A DNA stretch of 21,602 nucleotides from Haloarculaceae archaeon (GCA_028274885.1 JAQCMX010000061.1:1-21602); one strand, 5' to 3'. Positions 14,656 to 21,602 are shown, counted from the first letter of the stretch. Notes: generated by a model not told the origin, from the letters alone. A program made the numbers and translations.

Positions 14656-14997
14656 TCAGATACGGCCGGCGCGCGACGGATCCACGTCGATCGCGTCGAC
14701 CGGGCAGATATCGACACACAGCATACAGTCGATGCACTGGTCTTCGTGCGTTGGGTGGGCTTTGATATCGCTTTCCGGGTGGCCCGGCGTGTCGACCCAC
14801 TCGAACACGTCGACGGGGCAGTCCTCGAGACAGGCGCCGTCGGCGATACACAGGTCGAAATCGACCGCAACGTGGGTGCCGTGGATACCCTGTTTTTCCT
14901 CCGTCAAGTCTTCGCCGTCCGGCGACCAGATCGCCACGTCGTCATCGTCTTCGCCGTTTTTTTCATAGGATTGTTCGAACTCCGGATCGATTGCCAT
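14656..14997 (-). CDS. fdx: Zinc-type ferredoxin, [3Fe-4S]/[4Fe-4S]
   Basis: A 113-residue bacterial-type dicluster ferredoxin, an electron carrier of the cytoplasm. Cluster I ligands are Cys50, Cys56 and Cys60 in CIADGACLEDCP; Asp53 stands where the second Cys of a [4Fe-4S] motif would be, so a [3Fe-4S] cluster is expected. Cluster II is CIDCMLCVDICP (Cys88, 91, 94, 98). The segments GIHGTHVAVDFD (His39, His42) and VFEWVDTPGHPESD closely resemble the zinc-containing ferredoxins of Sulfolobus and Thermoplasma, in which N-terminal His residues and a later Asp hold a zinc ion. An acidic N-terminal extension (residues 5-33) is probably a salt adaptation. The gene follows a textbook promoter (GGTTTAAGTAAAT, 15021-15033, minus strand), about 30 bases before the ATG. 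It could serve 2-oxoacid oxidoreductases or the P450 in this window, but nothing proves the partner. Confidence 0.93.
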   Translation of the reverse strand: MAIDPEFEQSYEKNGEDDDDVAIWSPDGEDLTEEKQGIHGTHVAVDFDLCIADGACLEDCPVDVFEWVDTPGHPESDIKAHPTHEDQCIDCMLCVDICPVDAIDVDPSRAGRI

Positions 14998-15020
14998 TGC
15001 TATCTAGACTCAGACACGGT

Positions 15021-15033
15021 ATTTACTTAAACC
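15021..15033 (-). promoter_or_regulatory. Promoter of the ferredoxin gene
   Basis: GGTTTAAGTAAAT on the minus strand, centred 30 bases before the ATG at 14997; one of the strongest TATA boxes in the window. Confidence 0.7.
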
Positions 15034-15155
15034 TTTGACCGGAGTGGTTCGTTGCCGGTGATTCCGAGGATGCTCGGTTGTACTGACAGCGAGCAGTGTC
15101 GTCGTGTTTCGGCCCGTTCAATCCCACATGAGACGCCACGACTACGGCCCGGGTG

Positions 15156-16901
15156 TCACGGATGCGCATAGTAGGCGACGAACTCGCCGGCGGTGCCCGC
15201 CGGATCCTCGTCCACTCGGGCGAATCCCACCCGTTCGAACTGGACGACGTCGTCTGTCTCGTAGTCCGCAATCCCCGGTTCGGCGCGGCCGGTAACGTCG
15301 CCATCCGGCGTCCGGAGGCGTAACTCGGGGCTCCGGTCGGCGGGGACCCAGTGGATCAGATCCGGATCCCCGTCCCGACGCACCTGCTTATCGTCAGAGA
15401 CGAACTGCAGCGAATCGCGGACGTGTCGGACACACCCATAACCCATCAGCCAGACCTGCTCGCCGCGTGCGGGGACATCTTGGCTTTCGAGCAAGATACC
15501 GTCTCCAGTCGGAAGATCCCGTGTTCCTCGCTCGGGGTGGTCGGGATGGACCGGCCGTTCCCCGGTGTCCGGACCGCCGATAACCTGTTTTTTCACCGCG
15601 CCACCGCCGTACCCGGGGTCGTCACGGACGAGAAACAGCCTGTCGGTCTGGTCGTCTATCAACTCGCGGTTGTGCGAATACACACTCGATATGGCCAGGT
15701 TGACGTTCGAGGTGGACGTGCCAAGTTCGATCATCGCGCGAACGAGCGCCTCACCCTCGATCCCCCGGCGACGGAGGCTGGCGACGGTCGGTGCGCGTGG
15801 GTCGTCCCACCCATCCAGTTCTCCGATCTTGATCTGTTCCTGGATCGTCGAGGTCGACATCGTCACGTCGTATGCACCGACCTGCACGTGACCCCAGTGG
15901 ACGACCTCGGGATAGGTCCAGCCGAAGTAGTCGTAAACGAACTGCTGGCGCTTGGCCGAGTCCTGCAGATCGATCCCGCGGATGATATGTGTGACCCCCG
16001 TCAGGTGATCGTCGATCCCGCTCTGGAAATCAAGCATCGGCCAGCACCGATAGCTGGCGGCCTCCTCACGCGGATGAGGCGTGTCGATGAGCCGGAAGCC
16101 GACCCAGTCGCGCAGGGCGGGATTTTTGTGTTGAATGTCGGTTTTGATCCGGAGCACCATCCCCCCTGGGTCGTAGTCACCCGCAACCATCCTGTCGAAC
16201 TCCTCGTGGACCCTCCCCCGGTCTTTCCCACGGTGTGGACAGGCGTCACCCGCGTTTTTTAGATCCGAGAACGTCTCGGCCGGACAGGAACACGTGTAGG
16301 CCCCCCCGCTGTCGATGAGTTCCCGTGCGTGTTCGTAATAGGTGTCCAGACGGTCGCTGGCGCGGATCACCTCGTCGGGTTCGAATCCGAGATACACGAT
16401 CGAATCGAGAATGGCGTCGTAAGCGTCGAGGTCGGGGCGTTTCGTCTCGGGATCGGTGTCGTCGAACCGGCAGACAAAGGAGCCGTCGTACCGATCCTTG
16501 TACGTGCCGACCACGGCAGCCATGCGCGCGTGTCCGATGTGCCAGGGACCGTTCGGGTTCGGGGCGACCCGCATCCGGACCTCCTCGTCCTCCTCGACCC
16601 CCGGCAGATCCGGCAACGGATGTTTGTCTTCGTCCCTGTCGGCCGCCAGTGCCTCGAGACGATCGGGAGCGAGTTCGGCGAGTCGCTCGCGGCGTTTCTC
16701 GGGGGCCATCTCGTTGACCTGCTCAACGACCGGTGCAACAACACCAGCCAACTCGTCGCCGTACTCGCGAAACGCCGGGTTCTCGCCCATCAACGGCCCC
16801 ATGATCGCGCCGACCTGAGCCTCGCTCTCGTGTTTGAGCGCATTGAACAGAGCCTTTATTTCGGCTTCCTCTTTCGCACGTTCAGGGATTTCTTCGTCCA
16901 T
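15156..16901 (-). CDS. gltX: Glutamyl-tRNA synthetase (archaeal type)
   Basis: Class I synthetase, 581 residues, that charges glutamate onto tRNA-Glu. In archaea it is normally non-discriminating and also forms Glu-tRNA-Gln for the amidotransferase. Features: an N-terminal helical segment (1-100) typical of the archaeal GlnRS-like type; APNPNGPWHIGHA with the HIGH motif at 121-124; FDDTDPETKRP; CPHRG and CSC Cys residues in the region that can bind zinc; DFQSGIDDHLTGVTHIIRG; and TMSTSTI, the variant of KMSKS. The C-terminal beta-barrel anticodon domain runs from about 400 to the end. I placed the start at ATG 16901 (MDEEIPERAKEEAEI) because a TATA-like TTTTTACC lies 24-30 bases upstream; the open frame to 17171 overlaps the photolyase gene and is spurious. 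It is divergent from phr with 110 bases between the starts. Confidence 0.95.
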   Translation of the reverse strand: MDEEIPERAKEEAEIKALFNALKHESEAQVGAIMGPLMGENPAFREYGDELAGVVAPVVEQVNEMAPEKRRERLAELAPDRLEALAADRDEDKHPLPDLPGVEEDEEVRMRVAPNPNGPWHIGHARMAAVVGTYKDRYDGSFVCRFDDTDPETKRPDLDAYDAILDSIVYLGFEPDEVIRASDRLDTYYEHARELIDSGGAYTCSCPAETFSDLKNAGDACPHRGKDRGRVHEEFDRMVAGDYDPGGMVLRIKTDIQHKNPALRDWVGFRLIDTPHPREEAASYRCWPMLDFQSGIDDHLTGVTHIIRGIDLQDSAKRQQFVYDYFGWTYPEVVHWGHVQVGAYDVTMSTSTIQEQIKIGELDGWDDPRAPTVASLRRRGIEGEALVRAMIELGTSTSNVNLAISSVYSHNRELIDDQTDRLFLVRDDPGYGGGAVKKQVIGGPDTGERPVHPDHPERGTRDLPTGDGILLESQDVPARGEQVWLMGYGCVRHVRDSLQFVSDDKQVRRDGDPDLIHWVPADRSPELRLRTPDGDVTGRAEPGIADYETDDVVQFERVGFARVDEDPAGTAGEFVAYYAHP

Positions 16902-16924
16902 TATCTCGTTGTGGGCACTGGGGG

Positions 16925-16931
16925 GTAAAAA
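16925..16931 (-). promoter_or_regulatory. TATA box for gltX
   Basis: TTTTTAC on the minus strand, centred 27 bases before the ATG at 16901. A second AT-rich box, AATATATACG (17001-17010), lies too close to the phr ATG to serve phr and could instead be a second, leadered gltX promoter on the minus strand. Confidence 0.5.
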
Positions 16932-17011
16932 CTGGGCCGGTCTGGGGTGTGACACGATGGTGTATCTCCAACGTCCCTGCTGTTCAAGTACTGTCGGCCC
17001 AATATATACGT

Positions 17012-18424
17012 ATGCATCTGCACTGGCACCGACGCGATATCCGACTCGCCGACAACCGTGGACTCCGTACGGGCAACGGCGCGACGGTTCCGGTCTTTGT
17101 GTTCGATCCAGTTGTGCTCGATCACGCAGCACCGCCCAGACTGGCTTTCCTGCTTGATTCGCTGGAGTCACTCCGGGACGAGTACCGGTCCCGTGGTGGC
17201 GACTTGCTCGTTGCTCGTGGGAACCCCCGCGTTCTCCTGCCGAAGTTAGCCTCCGATCTCGGGGCCGAAACGGTCACCTGGAACCGGGATTACTCCGGGC
17301 TGGCCCGCCAGCGCGATGACGCCGTTCGCGAGGTACTTGCCGATCGTGACATCGAGTTCCGGACAGTTCATGATGCGGTTCATCACGAACCCGGGACCAT
17401 TACCACAAACGACGGCGACCCGTACAAGGTGTTTACCTACTTTTCCCGGAAGTGGCACGAACGCGGGAAAGATGAGCCGGTGGACCCGCCCGACGAGGCC
17501 GATCTTGCCCCCGCCGAACAGATCCGATCCGAACACGCTCTGGCCGAGTTACCCACCCTCAGTGATCTCGGCTTCGAACAGCCCGAGGCCACGATCCAGG
17601 CCGGTGGGACCGCCCCAGCCCGTGAGCTACTGGCCGAATTTTGTGAGGCGGATATCTACCGATACGGACAGGAGCGAGATTACCCGGCCCGGGCGTGTAC
17701 CGCACGGCTCTCACCGCATCTGAGATACGGTACCATCGGCATCCGTGCGGTGTATGCGGCAACCGAAGCGGCAAAACAAGCAGCAGACACGGACACGGAA
17801 CGGGAATCGGTCACCGAGTTCCAGGATCAGTTGGCCTGGCGCGAGTTCTACACGCAGGTACTCTGGGATCGACCGGATGTCGTGACGCAAAACTACAAGA
17901 GCTACGAGCACGATATCGAGTGGAACGAAGACGAGACGGCGCTGCAGGCCTGGAAGGACGGTATGACCGGCTACCCGATCGTCGACGCCGGTATGCGGCA
18001 GCTCCGCGAGGAGGCATTTATGCACAACCGCGTCAGGATGATCGTCGCCTCGTTTCTCACCAAGGATCTTCTCATCGACTGGCGACAGGGCTACGAGTGG
18101 TTCACCGAGAAACTGGTCGATCACGATACTGCAAACGACAACGGCGGGTGGCAGTGGGCGGCTTCGACGGGCACTGACGCCCAGCCGTACTTCCGGGTTT
18201 TCAACCCCATGAAACAGGGTAAAGACTACGATCCTGACGCCGAGTATATCCGTGAGTACGTCCCCGAACTCGACGGGGTGCCGGCCGACGTCGTTCACTC
18301 GTGGCACGAACTCGACGATGGGGCCCGGCACATGCACGCACCGGACTATCCCGCTCCGATCGTCGATCATAGCCAACGACGTGAAGAAGCGATTGAGATG
18401 TTCGAACGCGCGCGCGGGGATTGA
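17012..18424 (+). CDS. phr: Deoxyribodipyrimidine photolyase (class I)
   Basis: A DNA repair enzyme of 470 residues that splits UV-induced pyrimidine dimers using light and FAD. The N-terminal antenna domain starts LHWHRRDIRLADNRGL, the family's first strand. The linker leads to the FAD domain with RLSPHLRYGTI (232-242), QLAWREFYTQVLW (273-285), GYPIVDAGMRQLREEAFMHN (320-339), RMIVASFLTKDL, and NDNGGWQWAASTGTDAQPYF (375-394), including the Trp residues used in photoreduction. CPD photolyase is the best call; cryptochrome-like function is less likely, as the repair-domain residues look intact. The start is ATG 17012, beginning the conserved strand. A TATA-like TTCAAGTAC (16983-16991) 21-29 bases before it fits a leaderless mRNA. 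The stop codon TGA (18422-18424) is the first triplet of element copy C, but the C-terminus (EMFERARGD) looks complete. Confidence 0.95.
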   Translation: MHLHWHRRDIRLADNRGLRTGNGATVPVFVFDPVVLDHAAPPRLAFLLDSLESLRDEYRSRGGDLLVARGNPRVLLPKLASDLGAETVTWNRDYSGLARQRDDAVREVLADRDIEFRTVHDAVHHEPGTITTNDGDPYKVFTYFSRKWHERGKDEPVDPPDEADLAPAEQIRSEHALAELPTLSDLGFEQPEATIQAGGTAPARELLAEFCEADIYRYGQERDYPARACTARLSPHLRYGTIGIRAVYAATEAAKQAADTDTERESVTEFQDQLAWREFYTQVLWDRPDVVTQNYKSYEHDIEWNEDETALQAWKDGMTGYPIVDAGMRQLREEAFMHNRVRMIVASFLTKDLLIDWRQGYEWFTEKLVDHDTANDNGGWQWAASTGTDAQPYFRVFNPMKQGKDYDPDAEYIREYVPELDGVPADVVHSWHELDDGARHMHAPDYPAPIVDHSQRREEAIEMFERARGD

Positions 18425-18539
18425 TACTGATATACTGATAGCTGTGAGTCTTTACCGCCGAGCATCGAGAAAACCGATTCTGTAGAGTCGAAACGGATTT
18501 TCGCTGCCGTGCTGAAAACTACCGCAATAATCACTACGA
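18422..18539 (-). repeat. Inverted-repeat element, copy C (about 117 bp)
   Basis: The left end begins TGATACTGATATACTGATAG, a slightly expanded form of the family end; the right end GAAAACTACCGCAATAATCACTA (in the last 26 bases) is the reverse complement of the copy A left arm over its GCGGTAGTTTTC block. GAGTCTTTACCGCC near the left end matches GAGTCTTTCCCGCC in copy B. It is oriented like copy B, opposite to A. It has no coding capacity and supplies the stop codon of the photolyase gene. Confidence 0.7.
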
Positions 18540-18686
18540 GACCAACAGAAGCACAGAGACAGCCGAAACCTGTCCTGTGACCGAGGAGGCGGCAAAGCGG
18601 TGTGTGTAATTAAGGGCGCTTACGCGATTTCCGCCCGCTGTGAACGGCGCGAGTCCCTCGGTAGATGAGCCGGCCGGGTTCTCAAC

Positions 18687-18723
18687 CTTTAATATGCAGC
18701 CGTCCAAGGTAATTTATGGAGGG
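18687..18723 (+). promoter_or_regulatory. sod promoter and ribosome-binding site
   Basis: TATA box CTTTAATATG (18687-18696), with a predicted transcript start near 18717. The short leader carries GGAGGG (18718-18723) seven bases before the ATG at 18731. This Shine-Dalgarno site sets sod apart from the apparently leaderless genes around it. Confidence 0.6.
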
Positions 18724-18730
18724 ATATTAG

Positions 18731-19342
18731 ATGCCAGAACATTCAGACCCAGAGCTTCCACCGCTTCCGTATGACTATGATGCGCTCGAACCGCACATCT
18801 CCGAACAGGTGGTCACGTGGCACCACGATACGCACCACCAGAGCTACGTCGACAACCTGAGCGCCGCCGAGGACACCCTTGCGGAGAACCGCGAGGCCGG
18901 TAACTTCTCCTCGAGTGCTGCTGCACAGGGCGACGTCACTCACAACACCGGGGGCCACTATCTCCACACGCTGTTCTGGGAGAATATGCACCCCGACGGG
19001 GGCGGCGAGCCCGACGGCGATCTCCGCGACCGCATCGAAGAAGACTTTGGCTCCTACGAGGGCTGGAAGGGCGACTTCAAGGCAGCCGCGTCTTCGGCCG
19101 GCGGTTGGGCCCTGCTCGTGTACGACCCGGTTGCGAAGCAACTGCGCAACGTACCGGTCGACAAGCACGACCAGGGCGCACTCTGGGGTTCCCATCCCAT
19201 TCTCGCGCTCGACGTGTGGGAACACTCATACTATTACGACTACGGCCCTGACCGCGGCGAGTTCATCGACAACTTCTTCGAGGTTGTCAACTGGGACAAG
19301 ACCGCAGACGAGTACGCGACTGTCGTCGAACTGTTCGAGTAG
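18731..19342 (+). CDS. sod: Superoxide dismutase, Mn/Fe type
   Basis: A 203-residue enzyme that converts superoxide to oxygen and hydrogen peroxide. The metal ligands by alignment with E. coli MnSOD are His31 (in WHHDTHHQSYV), His79 (in YLHTLFW), Asp161 and His165 (in DVWEHSYYYDY). NTGGH at 72-76 has Gly where FeSODs place the active-site Gln. His146 in VDKHDQG probably occupies the other second-sphere site, an arrangement known in archaeal and mycobacterial SODs. Mn is the likelier metal, as for other haloarchaeal SODs, but sequence alone does not settle it. There is no signal peptide, so it is cytoplasmic. The gene has its own promoter and a clear ribosome-binding site, and a T-run downstream (19383-19390) probably ends the transcript, so it is transcribed alone. 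Confidence 0.97.
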   Translation: MPEHSDPELPPLPYDYDALEPHISEQVVTWHHDTHHQSYVDNLSAAEDTLAENREAGNFSSSAAAQGDVTHNTGGHYLHTLFWENMHPDGGGEPDGDLRDRIEEDFGSYEGWKGDFKAAASSAGGWALLVYDPVAKQLRNVPVDKHDQGALWGSHPILALDVWEHSYYYDYGPDRGEFIDNFFEVVNWDKTADEYATVVELFE

Positions 19343-19382
19343 CTGCCACAGGTTTGCTGTCCCTGCGGACGCGGCGACCAGA

Positions 19383-19390
19383 TTTTTTTT
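19383..19390 (+). terminator. T-run terminator after sod
   Basis: Eight T in a row in GC-rich sequence, 40 bases after the sod stop codon; archaeal termination commonly needs only such a tract. Confidence 0.55.
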
Positions 19391-19448
19391 GCTCCACCCG
19401 GGAAGCACCGCGAGTACCGACCGCTGTGATGAGATACAAACCGGTGTG

Positions 19449-19455
19449 TTTAGGC
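19449..19455 (+). promoter_or_regulatory. TATA-like box for the 19478 operon
   Basis: TTTAGGC centred 26 bases before the ATG at 19478. Confidence 0.5.
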
Positions 19456-19477
19456 TTTTCTGGCGCGAAACCGCAAT

Positions 19478-19741
19478 ATGCCTCGCCCCAGAGCCGAGTT
19501 CGAGGAGCTCAGACCGCTCGCCTTCCGGGAGCCGTCGGAGGTGCTCGATCCGGACACCCTCTACACGGTCTATGAGATCGCACGGCTGTTACAGGGACTG
19601 CAACCCCAGGAGCAACTCGACGTCGAGACGGAGAACGTTCTGCTCGACTGGGCAATCCCGTGGATGATGAACCACGCCGACTCGCTGGTTTTCGCCGAAC
19701 CAGAGGCTGAAAACGAACCGGGGTACTACGGGCTTAGATGA
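19478..19741 (+). CDS. DUF5827-like small protein
   Basis: An 87-residue acidic, helical protein. The run DTLYTVYEIARLLQGL followed by ETENVLLDWAIPWMMNHAD matches what I remember of the haloarchaeal DUF5827 family; its function is unknown. No metal site or membrane segment is seen. A TATA-like box 26 bases before the ATG gives a leaderless transcript. Its last codons overlap the next gene by four bases (ATGA at 19738-19741), so translation of the two is coupled and a joint role is likely. The MPRPRAEFEELRPLAF start also resembles the family N-terminus, supporting ATG 19478. Confidence 0.82.
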   Translation: MPRPRAEFEELRPLAFREPSEVLDPDTLYTVYEIARLLQGLQPQEQLDVETENVLLDWAIPWMMNHADSLVFAEPEAENEPGYYGLR

Positions 19742-20556
19742 CACTACTCGTGGCAGGAGCCGACCGTGTCGACGCGGGCAAAACAACGTTTTCGACGGGA
19801 CTGATCGCCCGGACCGGCGCGATCGGGTTCAAACCCCGGGCAGGAAACGATTACTGGTTTCACCACGACGACTACCTGGCAGCGGTCGAGGACGGCCGTC
19901 TGTTTGGCAAGGACGCCCGGCGTCTCGCGGCCGCCAGTCCGGGCTCGATCGCTCCCGAGGCGATCAATCCGGTCCACCGACTGTGGCGCCCCTCCCCCGG
20001 CGGCGGGACAGGAGTTCTGGGTCAGAGCGACCGCGAGTTCGTCGTCGACAGGGCCGGCGAAACGTACCTGATCAACGAAACCGTCGAAACACCCACAACC
20101 GCCCGCAACCAGCTTCCCCTTGCGGACGCACACCGGGTCGGCTCACTCGCGGAACTCAACGACGCTATGGAGCGTACACACCTCCCCGTCCTCGACTCCA
20201 TACAGCGAACGATCGGGGACACGGACAGAGCCGTCGTCGAATCCTACAGCAACGTCGCGCGGCCCTTACAGGATCTCGCGCTTGACGCTGTCGCGGTCGT
20301 GGAACCGGCACAGGCACGACTCTACGAGGGTGACCGGTATCTGAAAGGGTGTACCGTTGCGACCGGCGGACCCAGCCGGTACGAAGGCAGTCTGGAGGAA
20401 CGTGTCGGTGACGTCCTCGACCTGATCGATCCCGTCGCTACCGTGTCGCTGTCACCGCTGACCGATGCGGAGCGAACGGAGCCCCAGACGGTCGCCCGGG
20501 CGTACGAACCAGTCTACGACGAGTTACTCTCGCTTGCAGGCTGGGAGCGACGCTAA
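19738..20556 (+). CDS. Predicted P-loop ATPase/GTPase (archaeal)
   Basis: A 272-residue nucleotide-binding protein. The N-terminus MTLLVAGADRVDAGKTTFST has a P-loop of the BioD kind (ADRVDAGKTT, residues 8-17, Lys15). The middle has VVESYSNVARPL (near 165-176) and LDAVAVVEPAQARLYEGDRY (about 181-200), which look like the switch and base-contact parts of that fold. I think it belongs to the archaeal group of predicted P-loop ATPases/GTPases (COG4028 as I recall it), of unknown function. It overlaps the DUF5827-like gene by four bases, and a third, broken membrane-protein gene begins in its last codons, so the three form one operon. It is cytoplasmic, without membrane segments. Confidence 0.82.
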   Translation: MTLLVAGADRVDAGKTTFSTGLIARTGAIGFKPRAGNDYWFHHDDYLAAVEDGRLFGKDARRLAAASPGSIAPEAINPVHRLWRPSPGGGTGVLGQSDREFVVDRAGETYLINETVETPTTARNQLPLADAHRVGSLAELNDAMERTHLPVLDSIQRTIGDTDRAVVESYSNVARPLQDLALDAVAVVEPAQARLYEGDRYLKGCTVATGGPSRYEGSLEERVGDVLDLIDPVATVSLSPLTDAERTEPQTVARAYEPVYDELLSLAGWERR

Positions 20557-20908
20557 TTTTCGTCTTTCTGATAATTCTTGCGACGGTCGTGTTCGGGCTG
20601 TCGTCACTGGCAAACGCCGGTACAGTTGGTATCGAAATGGCGCTCACGTCGTTTGTGCTCGGTACTAGTGTCGGCAGTTCAGACTGCTGCGTGGCTCACC
20701 CAGGGCTGACTCGTTCGTTCCGACCGATGCCACCGTCCTCGCAGTCGGCCTGTTCGTGTTCTCACTGGAGGGTTTCTCCCTGTTTCAACTCGGATACGAG
20801 CCTGCCCGTCTCACGCTCACGCACGCAGTCCCGTTCGCCATCGGGGCCGGTATCAGCCGGGTCAGAGGGGTGGAAGACACGTCACTGCGGTTTTCCCGGC
20901 CGCCGTAG
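20541..20908 (+). pseudogene. Frameshifted membrane-protein gene
   Basis: Two frames each encode half of a plausible membrane protein. Frame one, from about 20541, reads LGATLIFVFLIILATVVFGL and then SSLANAGTVGIEMALTSFVL up to GTSVG near 20674. It then degenerates into Cys/Ser/Pro-rich sequence. From 20675 the next frame reads QFRLLRGSPRADSFVPTDAT, VLAVGLFVFSLEGFSLFQLG and on to ISRVRGVEDTSLRFSRPP, ending at TAG 20906-20908. One extra base at the GGC of 20673-20675 would join them into a protein of about 120 residues with three or four hydrophobic segments. No ATG or GTG precedes frame one before its first hydrophobic segment; the start may be CTG 20541, GTG 20589, or lost. It would be the third gene of the DUF5827-like/ATPase operon. 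Confidence 0.6.
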
Positions 20909-20983
20909 ACTCGACCCGGGGTAGTGGAACCCCGCCGCTGTACGCTTTACAGACTGTCGACGGACAACCCTCGGTGGGATAGC

Positions 20984-21602
20984 TCACTCGCGGTTTGTCT
21001 GGGTCCGTCGGGTAGCACAGACCACTGCCACAAGCGCAATCACGACAGTGACGACCCCCAACCCGGGTCCGGCGTCATCACTGGTCTCCGCTGTGTCATC
21101 GTCTGCCCCGTCGCTGGAATCAACGTCATCTCGACTCTCGCCACCGTCTGACCCCCTGGCGTCGTCCGGGTCGTTCTCCTCTTGATCATCCCCAGAACCG
21201 TCAGCCCCATCGCCTGAGGGATCCTCGCCGACCGTCTGCTCGGCTGTGAACGCCTCTGTGGTGCTCACAGTTGGTGCGTTCGGTGCCGTCGCGGTTGCCA
21301 CGACGGTGTACTCCGTCGCGGTGCCGGTACGGACGCCAAGCGGCGTCGTTTCGCCGACAGTCAGGGTCGTTACATCGGTGATTGTCCCGGCTGTGACGGT
21401 ACGATTGGCGACGGTCGTGCCATCTGCAGTCTCTATCAGGACAGCGACCGAGACGTTCTCCGCGGCGACGCCGGCCGTCTCGGTGACAGTCACGGAGACG
21501 GTGGTGTCGCCCGGTTCGATGCTCGCGTCCACGCTCAGCGCGGCCGCCTGCTGGAGGGTGACCGCGCCGGATCCTGCTGGCAGGTCCGTAAGATGGACGC
21601 TG
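20984..21602 (-). CDS. PGF-CTERM surface protein, C-terminal part
   Basis: The reading frame enters from the window edge, so the N-terminus is missing; about 205 residues are visible. The visible part begins in a beta-rich region (VHLTDLPAGSGAVTLQQAAA, then IEPGDTTVSVTVTETAGVAA and VSVAVLIETADGTTVANRTV), consistent with Ig-like or CARDB-type cell-surface domains. A long Asp/Ser/Gly stalk follows (GEDPSGDGADGSGDDQEEND and onward). It ends with AGPGLG, a hydrophobic helix (VVTVVIALVAVVCA) and a basic tail, a PGF-CTERM-like signal with Leu for Phe. Such proteins are exported, cut and lipid-anchored by archaeosortase A. An internal Met at position 21532 is not the start. Function is unknown. Confidence 0.85.
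   Translation of the reverse strand, partial: SVHLTDLPAGSGAVTLQQAAALSVDASIEPGDTTVSVTVTETAGVAAENVSVAVLIETADGTTVANRTVTAGTITDVTTLTVGETTPLGVRTGTATEYTVVATATAPNAPTVSTTEAFTAEQTVGEDPSGDGADGSGDDQEENDPDDARGSDGGESRDDVDSSDGADDDTAETSDDAGPGLGVVTVVIALVAVVCATRRTQTNRE

Noticed and set aside
15351..16262. 303-codon open frame on the plus strand
   Set aside because: Antisense to gltX; no motif and no promoter.
16902..17171. N-terminal extension of gltX
   Set aside because: Overlaps the start of phr, is Arg-rich, and the gltX promoter lies inside it.
1..21602. CRISPR array, rRNA, tRNA, transposase or phage genes
   Set aside because: No regularly spaced direct repeats, no conserved RNA cores and no integrase or transposase motifs were found.

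Overview
The window comes from a halophilic archaeon (class Halobacteria). The proteins are rich in Asp and Glu, and many genes have a TATA-like box 22-30 bases before the start codon with no Shine-Dalgarno sequence, the usual layout of leaderless haloarchaeal transcripts. Several proteins belong to families I know mainly from haloarchaea: a DUF5827-like protein, a DUF7260-like protein, an Hvo_1808-like surface protein, PGF-CTERM tails and a Sulfolobus-type zinc ferredoxin. I cannot name the genus. I found no tRNA, rRNA, CRISPR array, phage gene or transposase.

Layout. 1-1134: the 3'-truncated end of a dihydrofolate reductase gene and a small hypothetical gene, both on the minus strand, separated by a short inverted-repeat element (copy A). 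1386-2865: trxB (minus), divergent from a DUF357 gene. 3006-5600: an alpha/beta hydrolase, a zinc-ribbon membrane protein, a JAMM metalloprotease and a small hypothetical protein. 5792-9032: flavin reductase, an atypical short-chain dehydrogenase and a cytochrome P450, all minus, with element copy B between the first two. 9360-10206: a HAD phosphatase followed by a frameshifted small gene. 10296-12332: a DUF7260-like membrane protein (minus), a hypothetical protein and a two-helix membrane protein. 12597-14997: a large archaeosortase-type surface protein and a zinc ferredoxin, both minus. 15156-18424: glutamyl-tRNA synthetase (minus), divergent from a class I photolyase whose stop codon lies inside element copy C. 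18731-20908: superoxide dismutase, then a DUF5827-like / P-loop ATPase pair with a 4-base overlap, followed by a frameshifted membrane-protein gene. 20984 to the end: the 3' part of a second PGF-CTERM surface protein gene.

Most of this is ordinary chromosomal housekeeping: folate, thiol and oxygen-radical chemistry, DNA repair and tRNA charging. No single new multi-gene system is evident. The most distinctive feature is a family of three related 115-117 bp elements with inverted-repeat ends at about 0.7, 6.4 and 18.5 kb. Two of them supply the stop codon of the adjacent gene. Next in interest are two genes interrupted by what look like single frameshifts (10031-10206 and about 20541-20908), a possible 21-residue leaderless peptide at 5686, and strong promoter-like sequences with no gene behind them.
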